A stretch of DNA of 64,000 bases from an uncultured Oscillibacter sp. (GCA_910584995.1 CAJUDW010000008.1:1-64000); one strand, 5' to 3'. Positions 24,324-32,651 are shown, counted from the stretch's first letter. The notes: generated from the letters alone by a model not told the origin. Translations and numbers: made by a program.

Positions 24324-26987
24324 GTGGACACAGACTCTGAAAACACTCCCCGGCGGCTCTGCCTGGGCCTGCTGGCCCACGTGGACGCCGGAAAAACCAC
24401 CCTGTCGGAGGCCCTGCTGTACGAGAGCGGGGCCATCCGGAAGCTGGGCCGGGTAGACCACCGGGACGCCTTTCTGGACACGGACGCCATGGAGCGGGAG
24501 CGGGGCATCACCATCTTCTCCAAGCAGGCCGTGCTGTCCGCCGGGGATCTGGAAATCACCCTGCTGGACACCCCCGGCCACGTGGACTTCTCCGCCGAAA
24601 CGGAGAGAACCCTCCGGGTGCTGGACTGCGCCCTTCTGGTCATCAGCGGCACCGACGGGGTGCAGGGCCACACCCGCACCCTCTGGCGCCTTCTGGAGCG
24701 GTACGGCATCCCGGTGTTTCTTTTTGTCAATAAAATGGATCTCGCCTCTGCGGGAAACCTGCTGGCCCAATTAAAAAGCCAGCTGGACGGCGGCTGTGTA
24801 GACTTCGGCGGGCCGGACTTCCTGGAGGAGGCCGCCGTCTGCGACGAAGCCGCCCTGGAGCGGTATTTGGAAACGGGGACGCTCTCCGCCGGGGAGATCT
24901 CCGATCTCGTCCGCCGCCGCCGTCTTTTCCCCTGCTTTTTTGGCTCCGCCCTGAAGCTGGAGGGCGTGGACGCCCTTCTGCGGGGCCTGGAGCAATACGC
25001 CCCTATCCCCTCCTACCCGGCAGAGTTCGGGGCCCGGGTATTCAAAATCGCCCGGGACAGCCAAGGCGCGCGGCTGGCCTATCTAAAAGTCACCGGCGGC
25101 ACGCTGCGGGTGAAGGATCCCCTCACTAACCTCCGCCCCGGCCTGCCGGAGGATCGGATCTGGGATGAGAAGGTGGATCAAATCCGCATCTACTCCGGCG
25201 TGAAGTTCCGTCTGGCGGAGGAGGCCCCGGCAGGCACCGTCTGCGCCGTAACAGGCCTCAGCCGTGCGGCCTCCGGAGAGGGTCTGGGCTTTGAGGCCGC
25301 CTGGACGGGGCCGCTGCTGGAACCGGTTTTGACCTACCAGATCCTTCTGCCGGAGGGCCTGGATCCCCACACGGCCCTTCTCAAGCTGCGCCGTCTGGAG
25401 GAGGAGGATCCCCAGCTCCACATCGTCTGGAACGAGGCGTTGCGGGAGATCCACATCCAGCTGATGGGGGAAGTCCAACTGGAAATCCTGCAAAATATCC
25501 TGCGCAGCCGCTTTGATATAGAGGTCTCCTTCGGCCCCGGGGCCATCTGCTACCGGGAGACTATCCGGGAACCCGCAGCGGGCGTCGGGCATTTCGAGCC
25601 CCTGCGGCACTACGCGGAAGTCCACCTGCTCCTGGAGCCGGGAGAGCCGGGCAGCGGGCTGGTTTTCTCCTCCTCCTGCCCCACGGACAGCCTGGATCTC
25701 AATTGGCAGCGGCTTGTGCTCACCCATCTGGCGGAAAAGTCTCACCTGGGCGTCCTCACCGGCTCCCCCATTACGGATATGCGGATCACCCTCATTGCCG
25801 GCCGTGCCCACGAGAAGCACACGGAGGGCGGGGACTTCCGCCAGGCCACCTACCGGGCCCTGCGGCAGGGATTGATGTCGGCGGAGAGCGTGCTTCTGGA
25901 GCCCTGGTACCAGTTCCGACTGGAACTGCCCGCCGCCCAGGCGGGGCGGGCCATCAGCGACTTCCAGCGGATGAACGGCGAAACGGATCCGCCGGAAACT
26001 TACGGCGACGAGGCGGTTATCGCCGGCGCGGCCCCTGTGGCTGCCATGGGCCAATATGCCCGGGAGATAGCCGCCTACACCCGGGGCCAGGGCCGCCTCA
26101 CCTGCGTCCCCGGCGGCTACCGCCCCTGCGGAGAGGCGGAACGGGTGATAGAGGCCATCGGCTACGATCCCCTGCGGGATGTGGAAAACTCCCCCGACTC
26201 CGTATTCTGCGCCCACGGGGCCGGATATGTGGTCCCCTGGGACCAGGTTCCCGCCCACGCCCACGTGGACAGCGGCCTCCGGCGGGCGATCCAGCAGGAG
26301 GAACCGGAGTCCCCCCAGCCCCGGCAGACAGGCGCCTACGCCGGAACCATGGAGCAGGACAAGGAACTCCAGGCGATCTTTGAACGGACCTACGGCCCTG
26401 TGAAGCGGCGGGCCTTCATTCCCCCGAAGGAGCCGAAGCGGGCCCCCCCGGTGGACAGCAGGGAACACCGCCCGGTGCGGGAACAAACCTCTGGGCCTGA
26501 ATACCTTTTGGTGGACGGCTACAACATCATTTTCGCCTGGGACGAACTGAAAGCCATAGCCCGGGACAACCTGGACGCCGCCCGGAAGAGCCTCTGCGAC
26601 CTGCTCTGCAACTACCAGGGCTACCAGAAATGCCGGGTCATCGCGGTTTTTGACGCCTACAAGGTAAAAGGCGGCCTGGGTTCCGTGGAGAAATACCACA
26701 ACATCCACGTGGTCTACACCAAGGAGGCGGAGACCGCCGACGCCTTTATCGAAAAGGCCACCTACGAAATCGGGAAACAGCACCGGGTCAAGGTGGCCAC
26801 CTCCGACGGGCCGGAGCAGCTGATCATCCTGGGCCACGGCGCCCTCCGGGTATCCGCCTCCGCCTTCCGCCAGGAGGTGGAACAGGTGCAGGGGCAGATT
26901 GCCGCCGCCCTGGCCCAGAACAACCGGGGCGGGAACCGGGGCGCTCTCCGCTCCGCCATGGAAAAAGCCCAAAAGAAGGAGGGATAA
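24324..26987 (+). CDS. Ribosomal-protection-type GTPase fused to a NYN (YacP/Rae1-like) nuclease
   Basis: An 887-residue fusion. Residues 1-650 are an EF-G/TetM-like translational GTPase with G1 AHVDAGKTT (18-26), RGIT, DTPGH and NKMD, then the beta-barrel and domains III-V. Residues 725-870 are a NYN ribonuclease domain of the YacP/Rae1 type: VDGYNIIF (Asp731), VFDAYKVKGG (Asp777), TKEAETADAF (Asp806) and TSDGPEQ (Asp828), so the acidic site looks intact. Rae1 of Bacillus cuts mRNA in the ribosomal A site. The fusion suggests a factor that enters stalled ribosomes and cleaves mRNA. Tetracycline resistance should not be assumed. GTG 24324 follows AAAGGAGG. Confidence 0.85.
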   Translation: MDTDSENTPRRLCLGLLAHVDAGKTTLSEALLYESGAIRKLGRVDHRDAFLDTDAMERERGITIFSKQAVLSAGDLEITLLDTPGHVDFSAETERTLRVLDCALLVISGTDGVQGHTRTLWRLLERYGIPVFLFVNKMDLASAGNLLAQLKSQLDGGCVDFGGPDFLEEAAVCDEAALERYLETGTLSAGEISDLVRRRRLFPCFFGSALKLEGVDALLRGLEQYAPIPSYPAEFGARVFKIARDSQGARLAYLKVTGGTLRVKDPLTNLRPGLPEDRIWDEKVDQIRIYSGVKFRLAEEAPAGTVCAVTGLSRAASGEGLGFEAAWTGPLLEPVLTYQILLPEGLDPHTALLKLRRLEEEDPQLHIVWNEALREIHIQLMGEVQLEILQNILRSRFDIEVSFGPGAICYRETIREPAAGVGHFEPLRHYAEVHLLLEPGEPGSGLVFSSSCPTDSLDLNWQRLVLTHLAEKSHLGVLTGSPITDMRITLIAGRAHEKHTEGGDFRQATYRALRQGLMSAESVLLEPWYQFRLELPAAQAGRAISDFQRMNGETDPPETYGDEAVIAGAAPVAAMGQYAREIAAYTRGQGRLTCVPGGYRPCGEAERVIEAIGYDPLRDVENSPDSVFCAHGAGYVVPWDQVPAHAHVDSGLRRAIQQEEPESPQPRQTGAYAGTMEQDKELQAIFERTYGPVKRRAFIPPKEPKRAPPVDSREHRPVREQTSGPEYLLVDGYNIIFAWDELKAIARDNLDAARKSLCDLLCNYQGYQKCRVIAVFDAYKVKGGLGSVEKYHNIHVVYTKEAETADAFIEKATYEIGKQHRVKVATSDGPEQLIILGHGALRVSASAFRQEVEQVQGQIAAALAQNNRGGNRGALRSAMEKAQKKEG

Positions 26988-26990
26988 GGG

Positions 26991-27416
26991 ATGATTCCCA
27001 CCATTTTTACCGCTGCCTCCACCTTCTCCGCCTGCACGGCGGCCAGATGGTATCTCCACCGGATCCGCCGCCGGGAGGCCTGCCTCCTGGATGGGCACGT
27101 CCGTCTGACGGAACTCTGGAACAGCGGCGCGGCGTTCGGCCTGCCCGCCAGCCGGGAACTGGTAACGCTGGGATCCCTGGCGGTGCTGGCATGGACATTC
27201 CGGCGGCGGAAACGGAGCCCCGCGGCGGCAGGGCTGGTGCTGGGAGGCGGCCTCAGCAACCTGCGGGAGCGGCTCCATACCGGGGCGGTTTACGACTACC
27301 TGCAATTTCCCAAGGCTCCCAGCCCCTTGAACCGGTATGTGTTTAACCTGGCGGATCTGGCCATCATCCTGGGCTCCTGCAGGCTGGCTTCCGGGAAACC
27401 GGATCGCCGGAAATAG
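26991..27416 (+). CDS. Divergent signal peptidase II (LspA)-like membrane protein
   Basis: A 141-residue membrane protein 3 bases after the GTPase-nuclease gene. It has LspA landmarks: NSGAAFG (44-50), GGGLSNLRERL (85-95), GAVYDYLQF and FNLADLAI (118-125). LspA removes signal peptides from lipoproteins using two Asp residues, in GN-x-x-DR and FN-x-AD. Here the second is present (Asp122), but the first motif reads NLRER with Glu93 in place of Asp, and the preceding Gly is Ser89. The N-terminus also lacks the usual D-x-x-K helix. It may be an altered or inactive paralogue. Confidence 0.75.
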   Translation: MIPTIFTAASTFSACTAARWYLHRIRRREACLLDGHVRLTELWNSGAAFGLPASRELVTLGSLAVLAWTFRRRKRSPAAAGLVLGGGLSNLRERLHTGAVYDYLQFPKAPSPLNRYVFNLADLAIILGSCRLASGKPDRRK

Positions 27417-27428
27417 CTGCCGGATCCG

Positions 27429-27464
27429 AAACGTGCGCCTGCGGAACTCCGCAGGCGCACGTTT
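27429..27464 (+). terminator. Terminator, probably bidirectional
   Basis: AAACGTGCGCCTGCGG (27429-27444), loop AACT, complement 27449-27464 ending in TTTT. It separates this operon from the converging radical SAM gene. Confidence 0.8.
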
Positions 27465-27493
27465 TCACATTTTATAGGCAGCCATCCGGGACC

Positions 27494-28366
27494 CTACACC
27501 CCCCGCAGATCAAACGCCGGGGTGTACTCCTCCCTGGCGGAGGTGCGCTCCTGGGTATATCCCTCCGTCAGGCCGCAATTCTCCATATACTGCACCGCCG
27601 CCCGGTATTCCGCCCGGGTCAGCTGCCGGGCCAGGTTCCCCTCCGCCCCTGGCTGGGGGGTATACTGGCTCATGAGGGAGAACAGCACCTCCCCGGGCCG
27701 GAAGGTCTCCGCCACCCAGTCGATAACCCGCCGGGTGTTCTCCAGTTCCCCCGGCAGCTGCAAATGCCGGATCAGCACGCCGGATCGCAAAAGTCCCGCC
27801 TCCATACGGTAGGGCCCCGTCTGGCGGAACATCTCCAATACCGCCGCCCTGGCCCGGGGGAAGTAGTCCCCAGCGCCGGAACAGCGGGCGGCAGGCTCCT
27901 CCAGGGCGTATTTCAGATCCGGCAGGTACACCTGTACCCTGCCCTCCAGCAGCCGCAGGGTCTCCACGCTCTCGTACCCACCGCAGTTCCACACCACCGG
28001 CACCGGCCAGGGCCCCGTCCCCAGGGCCTCCAGGACAGCCGGGGTAAAGTGGGTGGGCGTCACCAAATCCAGACACGCGGCCCCGTCTGCAATCAGTTCC
28101 CGGAAAATCTCCCGGAGCCGCTCCGGTGTCACGGCCTTGCCGAAGCCCTCCTGGGAGATGGAGCCGTTCTGGCAGAAGCGGCAGCGGAGGCTGCAGCCGG
28201 AGAAAAACACCGCTCCCGCCCCTTTCTCCCCCACAAGGCAGGGCTCCTCCCAGCTGTGCAGCATGGCCCGGGCCAACACCGGCCCTGTGGGCATAGCGCA
28301 GACGCCGCCGGCCTTAGTTTCCGTCCGCTCCGCACCGCAGTCCCGGGGGCAGAGATGGCAAATCAT
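27494..28366 (-). CDS. PflA-like radical SAM activating enzyme (COG1313 type)
   Basis: A 290-residue radical SAM protein. An N-terminal Cys cluster MICHLCPRDC precedes the radical [4Fe-4S] motif CSLRCRFC near residue 57. VTPTHF and VVWNCGGYES follow, the order seen in putative pyruvate-formate-lyase-activating enzymes of the YgiQ-independent COG1313 group. The target glycyl-radical protein is not in the window. It overlaps the upstream zinc-ribbon gene by 4 bases (ATGA), so the two are coupled. Confidence 0.8.
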   Translation of the reverse strand: MICHLCPRDCGAERTETKAGGVCAMPTGPVLARAMLHSWEEPCLVGEKGAGAVFFSGCSLRCRFCQNGSISQEGFGKAVTPERLREIFRELIADGAACLDLVTPTHFTPAVLEALGTGPWPVPVVWNCGGYESVETLRLLEGRVQVYLPDLKYALEEPAARCSGAGDYFPRARAAVLEMFRQTGPYRMEAGLLRSGVLIRHLQLPGELENTRRVIDWVAETFRPGEVLFSLMSQYTPQPGAEGNLARQLTRAEYRAAVQYMENCGLTEGYTQERTSAREEYTPAFDLRGV

Positions 28367-28878
28367 GGCTCCTCCTCCGTCCCGGATCCTTCCTCCGGGG
28401 CCTCCTCCCCTTTGCCGGGGAAGTGGGTATTATCGTCTATCCCCTCCAGCCAGGAGGCGTTGGGATGCTGCAGGCCCTTGGCATCCAGAACCATTTTCTC
28501 GCAGTCCGGGCAGTGCCAGACGGTTTTATAGGATACAAAGCCGCCCTCGTTGTCCACCCGCAGGCGTCCCTCTGCCTTTTCCTTGCCGGGGCCCAGCCAG
28601 GCGCCGCGGGTGGTAAGGCGGCCCGGCGTCCAGATCAGGCCGGGCCGGCCGGAGGCGATATACCCCCGCCGCATAGGCCTTCCGCACCAGGGGCAGCCCA
28701 AGGAAACAGCCTCCTGGGCGGCGTCCTCCGCCGCCTGCTGTGCTTTCCGCTCCTCGTTCCAGGCCTTCAGCCTGTCCAGGGGATTTTCCATGGGCTCCCG
28801 GGACTCCCGTTCCGATTTGGCACGGCGTTTGGCTGGATCCATGTCCCAGGGATCCTCGCCCCTGTTCCAAAATGCCAT
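28363..28878 (-). CDS. Zinc-ribbon protein of unknown function
   Basis: A 171-residue soluble protein with an acidic tail. A CPWCGRPMRRGYI motif near residue 62 and a CPDC pair near residue 123 would form a zinc ribbon. The CP-x-CG-x-x-M, GYI pattern resembles DUF6487-type proteins. The first 55 residues are highly charged and probably helical. It is coupled to the downstream radical SAM gene by a 4-base overlap. GGGGGAGGATGACCA lies before ATG 28878. Confidence 0.65.
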   Translation of the reverse strand: MAFWNRGEDPWDMDPAKRRAKSERESREPMENPLDRLKAWNEERKAQQAAEDAAQEAVSLGCPWCGRPMRRGYIASGRPGLIWTPGRLTTRGAWLGPGKEKAEGRLRVDNEGGFVSYKTVWHCPDCEKMVLDAKGLQHPNASWLEGIDDNTHFPGKGEEAPEEGSGTEEEP

Positions 28879-28958
28879 TGGTCATCCTCCCCCCTTTAAA
28901 ACCTTAAAAACCCTGCATCTCCGGAAGCGTTCCGGACACTCCGGGCGGCCCTGTCCGC

Positions 28959-30050
28959 CTACCGGCCCGCAGGGCCCTCATCCAGCAGCTTCCGGGCCTC
29001 CCCGTAGTACCGGGCAAAAGCCGAGGGCACCGGATGCTCCTCCAGTCCAGCGCTGTCTACCCAGCAGAACTCCTCCGGCCCCGGGCCGGAGACCTCCAGG
29101 ATATACCCGGCCATATGCCACTCCACATGGGTAAAGACGTGCTTCGCTGCAAGCCTGCTCCGCCATGCGCGGGCCTCCAGGCCCCAGGCAGAGACTGCCG
29201 CCGCCGCATCCTGCTCCGAAAGCGTCCCCTCTATATTGGGGAACTCCCAAAGCCCCGCCAGAAGCCCCTGCCGGGGCCTTCTGCGGAGGGCGGCCCTGCC
29301 CTGCCGCAGCAGCAGGAAAACGGTTTTTTCCTGGATCCGCCGCTCCTTTTTCCCGCCCCGGACAGGCAGGTTCTCCGCCGTGCCCCGGAGCCGCCCCAGG
29401 CAAAACGCCGCCCCAGGGCACTGGCCGCATTTCGGCGGGCCCTTGGGCACGCAGACCGTGGCCCCCAGTTCCATCATGGCTTGGTTGAAGATCCGGATAT
29501 CCTCCACATTCTCCGGCATCACTGCCTGGATCTGCGCCCGGACATCCTTTTTCGTCCCGGGGGCCAGGATATCCCGGCGGTCGTCGGTCAGCCGCGCCGC
29601 CGCCCGGAGGACGTTGCCATCCACCGCCGCCTCCCGCCGCCCAAAAGCGGCGGAGGCAATTGCACCGGCAGTGTAGTCCCCAATACCCGGCAGGGCCAGC
29701 AGGCCCTGGTACGTATCCGGAAAACCCCCCAGTCCCGTGATTATCCCGGCGGCCTTCCGGAGATTCCTGGCCCGGCTGTAATAGCCCAGGCCCTCCCACC
29801 GCTTCATCAGCAGATCCTCCGGAGCCCCGGCCAGGGCTTCCACCGTGGGGAAGGTCTCCAAAAAACGGGCATAATACCCCAGGACAGCCGCCACCCGGGT
29901 CTGCTGGAGCATGATTTCCGAGACCCAGATCCGGTAAGGATCCCGGGTCTCCCTCCAGGGCAGGGGTCTTGCGTTTTCCCTGAACCACGCCAAAAGAGGC
30001 CCCGGCAAAAGGGCCAGCGGGTTTTCCGTTGTCTTTCTTTCGTCTCTCAT
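28959..30050 (-). CDS. mutY: A/G-specific adenine glycosylase MutY
   Basis: A 363-residue base-excision repair enzyme that removes A opposite 8-oxoG. It shows the catalytic Glu in SEIMLQQTR, the helix-hairpin-helix LPGIGDYTAGAI, the catalytic Asp in VDGNVLR and the iron-sulfur ligands C-x(8)-C-x(2)-C-x(5)-C in the segment beginning CVPKGPPKC. The C-terminal 110 residues form the NUDIX-like domain that recognises 8-oxoG. ATG 30050 is preferred because the longer frame runs into the divergent MerR promoter. Confidence 0.92.
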   Translation of the reverse strand: MRDERKTTENPLALLPGPLLAWFRENARPLPWRETRDPYRIWVSEIMLQQTRVAAVLGYYARFLETFPTVEALAGAPEDLLMKRWEGLGYYSRARNLRKAAGIITGLGGFPDTYQGLLALPGIGDYTAGAIASAAFGRREAAVDGNVLRAAARLTDDRRDILAPGTKKDVRAQIQAVMPENVEDIRIFNQAMMELGATVCVPKGPPKCGQCPGAAFCLGRLRGTAENLPVRGGKKERRIQEKTVFLLLRQGRAALRRRPRQGLLAGLWEFPNIEGTLSEQDAAAAVSAWGLEARAWRSRLAAKHVFTHVEWHMAGYILEVSGPGPEEFCWVDSAGLEEHPVPSAFARYYGEARKLLDEGPAGR

Positions 30051-30114
30051 GCCCCCATTGTACCACAACACGATGGCCAATCCCACTGTCCGGAGAAAAT
30101 TTTTTAAAAAACAC

Positions 30115-30145
30115 TTGACCTTCCCCCTTCTGGAAGGTATATGAT
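30115..30145 (+). promoter_or_regulatory. MerR-type promoter with 19-bp spacer and operator
   Basis: TTGACC (30115-30120), 19-nt spacer, TATGAT (30140-30145). The spacer holds the dyad ACCTTCC (30118-30124) / GGAAGGT (30132-30138), nearly the box bound by CueR. A long spacer that MerR proteins twist into register is the hallmark of this family, and the MerR gene starts directly downstream. Confidence 0.8.
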
Positions 30146-30168
30146 AAGTGCAGAAAGGCGGTGAGGCC

Positions 30169-30819
30169 GTGAAAATCAACGAGGTGGAAGCCCTGGTGGG
30201 CATCACAAAAAAGAACATCCGTTTTTACGAGGAGCAAGGCCTCCTGGCCCCCCGCCGGAACAGCGAGAACGGTTACCGGGACTACGGCGAGGCAGAGGTA
30301 TCCGTACTCCGGCGCATCAAGCTGATGCGGAAGCTGGGAGTCTCCCTGGAGGAGATCCGCCAGATGCAGGCCGGGAGCCTGACGGTGGCAGACGGTATGC
30401 GCCGCCATCTGGTGGCCCTGGAGCGGGACCGGGAAAATCTGGATCAGTCCATCCGCCTCTGCGGCCGCCTGACAGACTGCCGGGAGCGGCTGGAGGATCT
30501 GGACGCCGGGGCCATTCTGGAGGAGATGACCGTCATGGAGCAGAGCGGCACCTCCTTCCAGAACAAGCAGAAGCAGGACATCCGGATCCAGTACGTGGCC
30601 CCGGTGGTGATCTCCCTGGGGATGACGGCCCTGATGGGAGGCATCATCGCCCTGATGGTGTGGATTTTCATCATGGGTTCCGGCAAAGGCGCCCCCTGGC
30701 CCCTGCTGGCGATCCTGATTGCCATCCCCCTGCTGGTGGCGGCGGGCGTGCTGCTGGCCCTGGTGCAGCGCCTGCGGGAAATTCGGAAAGGAGAGATGGA
30801 CGATGCGAAAAACTACTAA
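30169..30819 (+). CDS. MerR-family regulator with C-terminal membrane segments
   Basis: A 216-residue protein. The N-terminal MerR winged helix (VGITKKNIRFYEEQGLLAPRR, then NGYRDYGEAEV) is followed by a dimerisation coiled coil (about 75-125) and two membrane helices (about 145-170 and 177-200). The tail is LREIRKGEMDDAKNY. GTG 30169 is used because the promoter's start point would fall near 30152, after the earlier GTG. It lacks a MerR/CueR metal-binding Cys loop, so it probably senses a membrane or envelope signal. It overlaps the next gene by 17 bases. Confidence 0.8.
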   Translation: MKINEVEALVGITKKNIRFYEEQGLLAPRRNSENGYRDYGEAEVSVLRRIKLMRKLGVSLEEIRQMQAGSLTVADGMRRHLVALERDRENLDQSIRLCGRLTDCRERLEDLDAGAILEEMTVMEQSGTSFQNKQKQDIRIQYVAPVVISLGMTALMGGIIALMVWIFIMGSGKGAPWPLLAILIAIPLLVAAGVLLALVQRLREIRKGEMDDAKNY

Positions 30820-31066
30820 GAAGAAGCTGGCCCCCATTCTCATCGCCGTCCTGGCGGTGATCTTCCTGGGCGGCATGTGGATGGCACCCATCCTGCTGGC
30901 CCTGATGCAGTGCATCCGGACCATGGGGGAACAAATTTACCTGACCTTCCCCGTCCTGTGCTATGCCATCGTGGGCGCGGCGATCATTGCGGGCATCCTG
31001 CTGGCCCTCCGCCAGCGGCTGCGGGAAATCGACAGGGGGGAGGAAGAGGATGCGTCGCAATACTGA
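30803..31066 (+). CDS. Small two-helix membrane protein of the MerR operon
   Basis: An 87-residue protein with two hydrophobic helices (about 10-32 and 47-68) and the tail LRQRLREIDRGEEEDASQY. That tail is nearly the same as the end of the preceding MerR protein. It overlaps its upstream neighbour by 17 bases and its downstream neighbour by 17. Its ribosome binding site GAAAGGAGAG lies within the MerR coding tail. Likely a membrane partner of the regulator; function unknown. Confidence 0.65.
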   Translation: MRKTTKKKLAPILIAVLAVIFLGGMWMAPILLALMQCIRTMGEQIYLTFPVLCYAIVGAAIIAGILLALRQRLREIDRGEEEDASQY

Positions 31067-31307
31067 TCAGGAGCGGCGCAAGCGGGAGGCCCTCCGGGGC
31101 GTGATCCTGTTCAGCCTGCTCCAGGGCGCCATCGGGTTGGTCTTTGCCTCCCTCTGCTTCATCCCGGATCTGCCGGGATGGGCCGTAGCCTTGTTCGCGT
31201 TCCTGGCGCTCTCCTGCGCCATCTCACTATTACCCGCCCTGGGGGCGTTGAAAGAACGATACAAAGAAATTGAAGGAGGAGAACTGGATGAAGCTCGTCA
31301 ATATTGA
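31050..31307 (+). CDS. Second small two-helix membrane protein of the MerR operon
   Basis: An 85-residue protein with two hydrophobic helices (about 18-38 and 44-66) and the tail LKERYKEIEGGELDEARQY, again like its two upstream neighbours. Its ribosome binding site (GGGGGGAGGAAGAGG) lies inside the previous gene's tail. It overlaps the YbjQ-type gene by 20 bases. The three proteins look like a family that shares the membrane module and tail, with the first fused to a DNA-binding domain. Confidence 0.65.
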   Translation: MRRNTDQERRKREALRGVILFSLLQGAIGLVFASLCFIPDLPGWAVALFAFLALSCAISLLPALGALKERYKEIEGGELDEARQY

Positions 31308-31599
31308 TTATCTGCCCGGCCAGGAATTTGAGATCCTGGGCCTGGTAAAGGGGACTGTGGTGCAGTCCAAAAACTTCGGCAAAGACTTTATGGCCGGTAT
31401 GAAAACCCTGGTAGGCGGCGAGATCACAGGCTACACGGAGATGCTGGTGGAGGCCCGCCAGATTGCCACAAAGCGGATGGTGGACGAGGCGGATGCCCTG
31501 GGGGCCGACGCGGTGATCAACGTCCGGTTTGGTTCTTCCGCCGTCATGCAGGGCGCTGCCGAGGTCATCGCTTACGGCACGGCGGTGAAATACAAATGA
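31288..31599 (+). CDS. YbjQ/UPF0145-family protein
   Basis: A 103-residue soluble protein of the YbjQ family. Landmarks are LGLVKGTVVQSKN, GEITGYTEMLVEAR, DEADALGADAVINVRF and a C-terminal AYGTAV. Related proteins form ring oligomers and have been called heavy-metal-binding, without a settled function. It overlaps the gene before it by 20 bases and the gene after it by 4 (ATGA), so it is fully embedded in this operon. Confidence 0.82.
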   Translation: MKLVNIDYLPGQEFEILGLVKGTVVQSKNFGKDFMAGMKTLVGGEITGYTEMLVEARQIATKRMVDEADALGADAVINVRFGSSAVMQGAAEVIAYGTAVKYK

Positions 31600-32330
31600 T
31601 CCGGGCCGTCTTTCTGGCCCACAGCGGCTTCCTGGTGGAACTGCCCTCCGCCACGCTGCTGTTTGACTGGTGGAAAGGGGAACTTCCGGCCATCCGGCCG
31701 GAGGTCCCCCTGTTGGTCTTTGCCAGCCACCATCATCCTGACCATTTCAACCGGAAAATCTTCCGTTTGGCTGAGGCAGGCCGGGAGATCCGGTACCTTT
31801 TGGGAAAGGACATCAAGCCCACTGCCCGGCAGAAGGAGCGATGGGGGCTGGACGAAGCTGCCGCCGCCAGGTGCGTGTTCCTGGGCGGCGGGCAGCGTCT
31901 GGAGGCGATTCCCGGCGTCACGGTAGAAACCTTGCCCTCCACCGACGAGGGGGCGGCGTTCCTGGTGTCGGCAGACGGCCTGGCCGTCTTCCACGCCGGG
32001 GATCTGAACTGGTGGCACTGGGAGGGGGAGGACAAGGCCTGGAATACCAACATGGCCGCCAATTTCCGGCGGTACACGGAGCCCCTGCGGGGCAGGCGCA
32101 TCGACCTTGCCATGCTGCCCCTGGATCCCAGGCTGGGACCGGCGGGCTTCTGGGGCCCCAAAGCCTTTCTGGAACTGGCAGACATCCGCCGCTGCCTGCC
32201 CATGCACCAGTGGGAGGACTTCGGCTTCACGGATCGCTTCCTGGCGGAATACCCTACCTTTGCCGGACAGGTGCAGAAAGTGACGGAAAACTGGGAGGTT
32301 TTTGTCTTTAACGGCGAAACCGCACAGTAG
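31596..32330 (+). CDS. UlaG-like metallo-beta-lactamase-fold hydrolase
   Basis: A 244-residue soluble hydrolase. The metal motif ASHHHPDHF (about residues 46-54) provides the H-x-H-x-D-H ligands, and a second His occurs in FHAGDLNWWHW. Family relatives act as RNases, lactonases or nucleases, so the substrate stays open. It is the last intact gene of the MerR-headed operon. Its stop lies within the remains of a LysE gene on the other strand, which suggests a deletion reached its 3' edge. Confidence 0.78.
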   Translation: MIRAVFLAHSGFLVELPSATLLFDWWKGELPAIRPEVPLLVFASHHHPDHFNRKIFRLAEAGREIRYLLGKDIKPTARQKERWGLDEAAAARCVFLGGGQRLEAIPGVTVETLPSTDEGAAFLVSADGLAVFHAGDLNWWHWEGEDKAWNTNMAANFRRYTEPLRGRRIDLAMLPLDPRLGPAGFWGPKAFLELADIRRCLPMHQWEDFGFTDRFLAEYPTFAGQVQKVTENWEVFVFNGETAQ

Positions 32331-32651
32331 ACAAGGAGCAGCGCCATTACGGTATTGACCAGCTTCGCGTGTTGGGAAAAGAGCCATTTGAACACGGAGC
32401 CGAAGGCCGGACAAAAACCCGTCCCGGAAATGGTTTTCCTCAATGGCGTCCGAACTGCGGAAGGTCTCCCAAGCCAGATAGAGCATATAGCAGGCGCCCA
32501 CCAGCAGCAGCATCGGCAGCTTGATTTTGGGAATCCACGTGGAAAGCAGGCTGCAAAAAGCGGTGCAAAGGATCATAACTGCCGAAAAGCCCGCAAAAAT
32601 GCCCAGGTTGAAGGGCATGGCCCCCGAAATCCCTTGCGGTTGCCGTTTGAC
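32318..32651 (-). pseudogene. LysE/RhtB-family exporter remnant
   Basis: Minus-strand translation gives FNLGIFAGFSAVMILC, then LLVGACYMLYLAWETF, typical of the middle of a LysE-family amino-acid exporter. After a frameshift it ends in VNTVMALLLVYCAVS, typical of the C-terminus. The N-terminus, about 90 internal residues and the last residues are missing. The 5' edge abuts the start of the XRE-cupin pseudogene and the 3' edge overlaps the hydrolase gene. Not functional. Confidence 0.75.

Noticed and set aside
24324..26987. Calling this gene a tetracycline-resistance determinant
   Set aside because: The fused NYN domain and chromosomal context favour ribosome quality control; protection of ribosomes from drug cannot be read from sequence.
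25083..27305. 740-residue minus-strand frame opposite the GTPase-nuclease gene
   Set aside because: Shadow frame: no domain, no ribosome binding site, and the plus strand carries an unmistakable GTPase and NYN domain.
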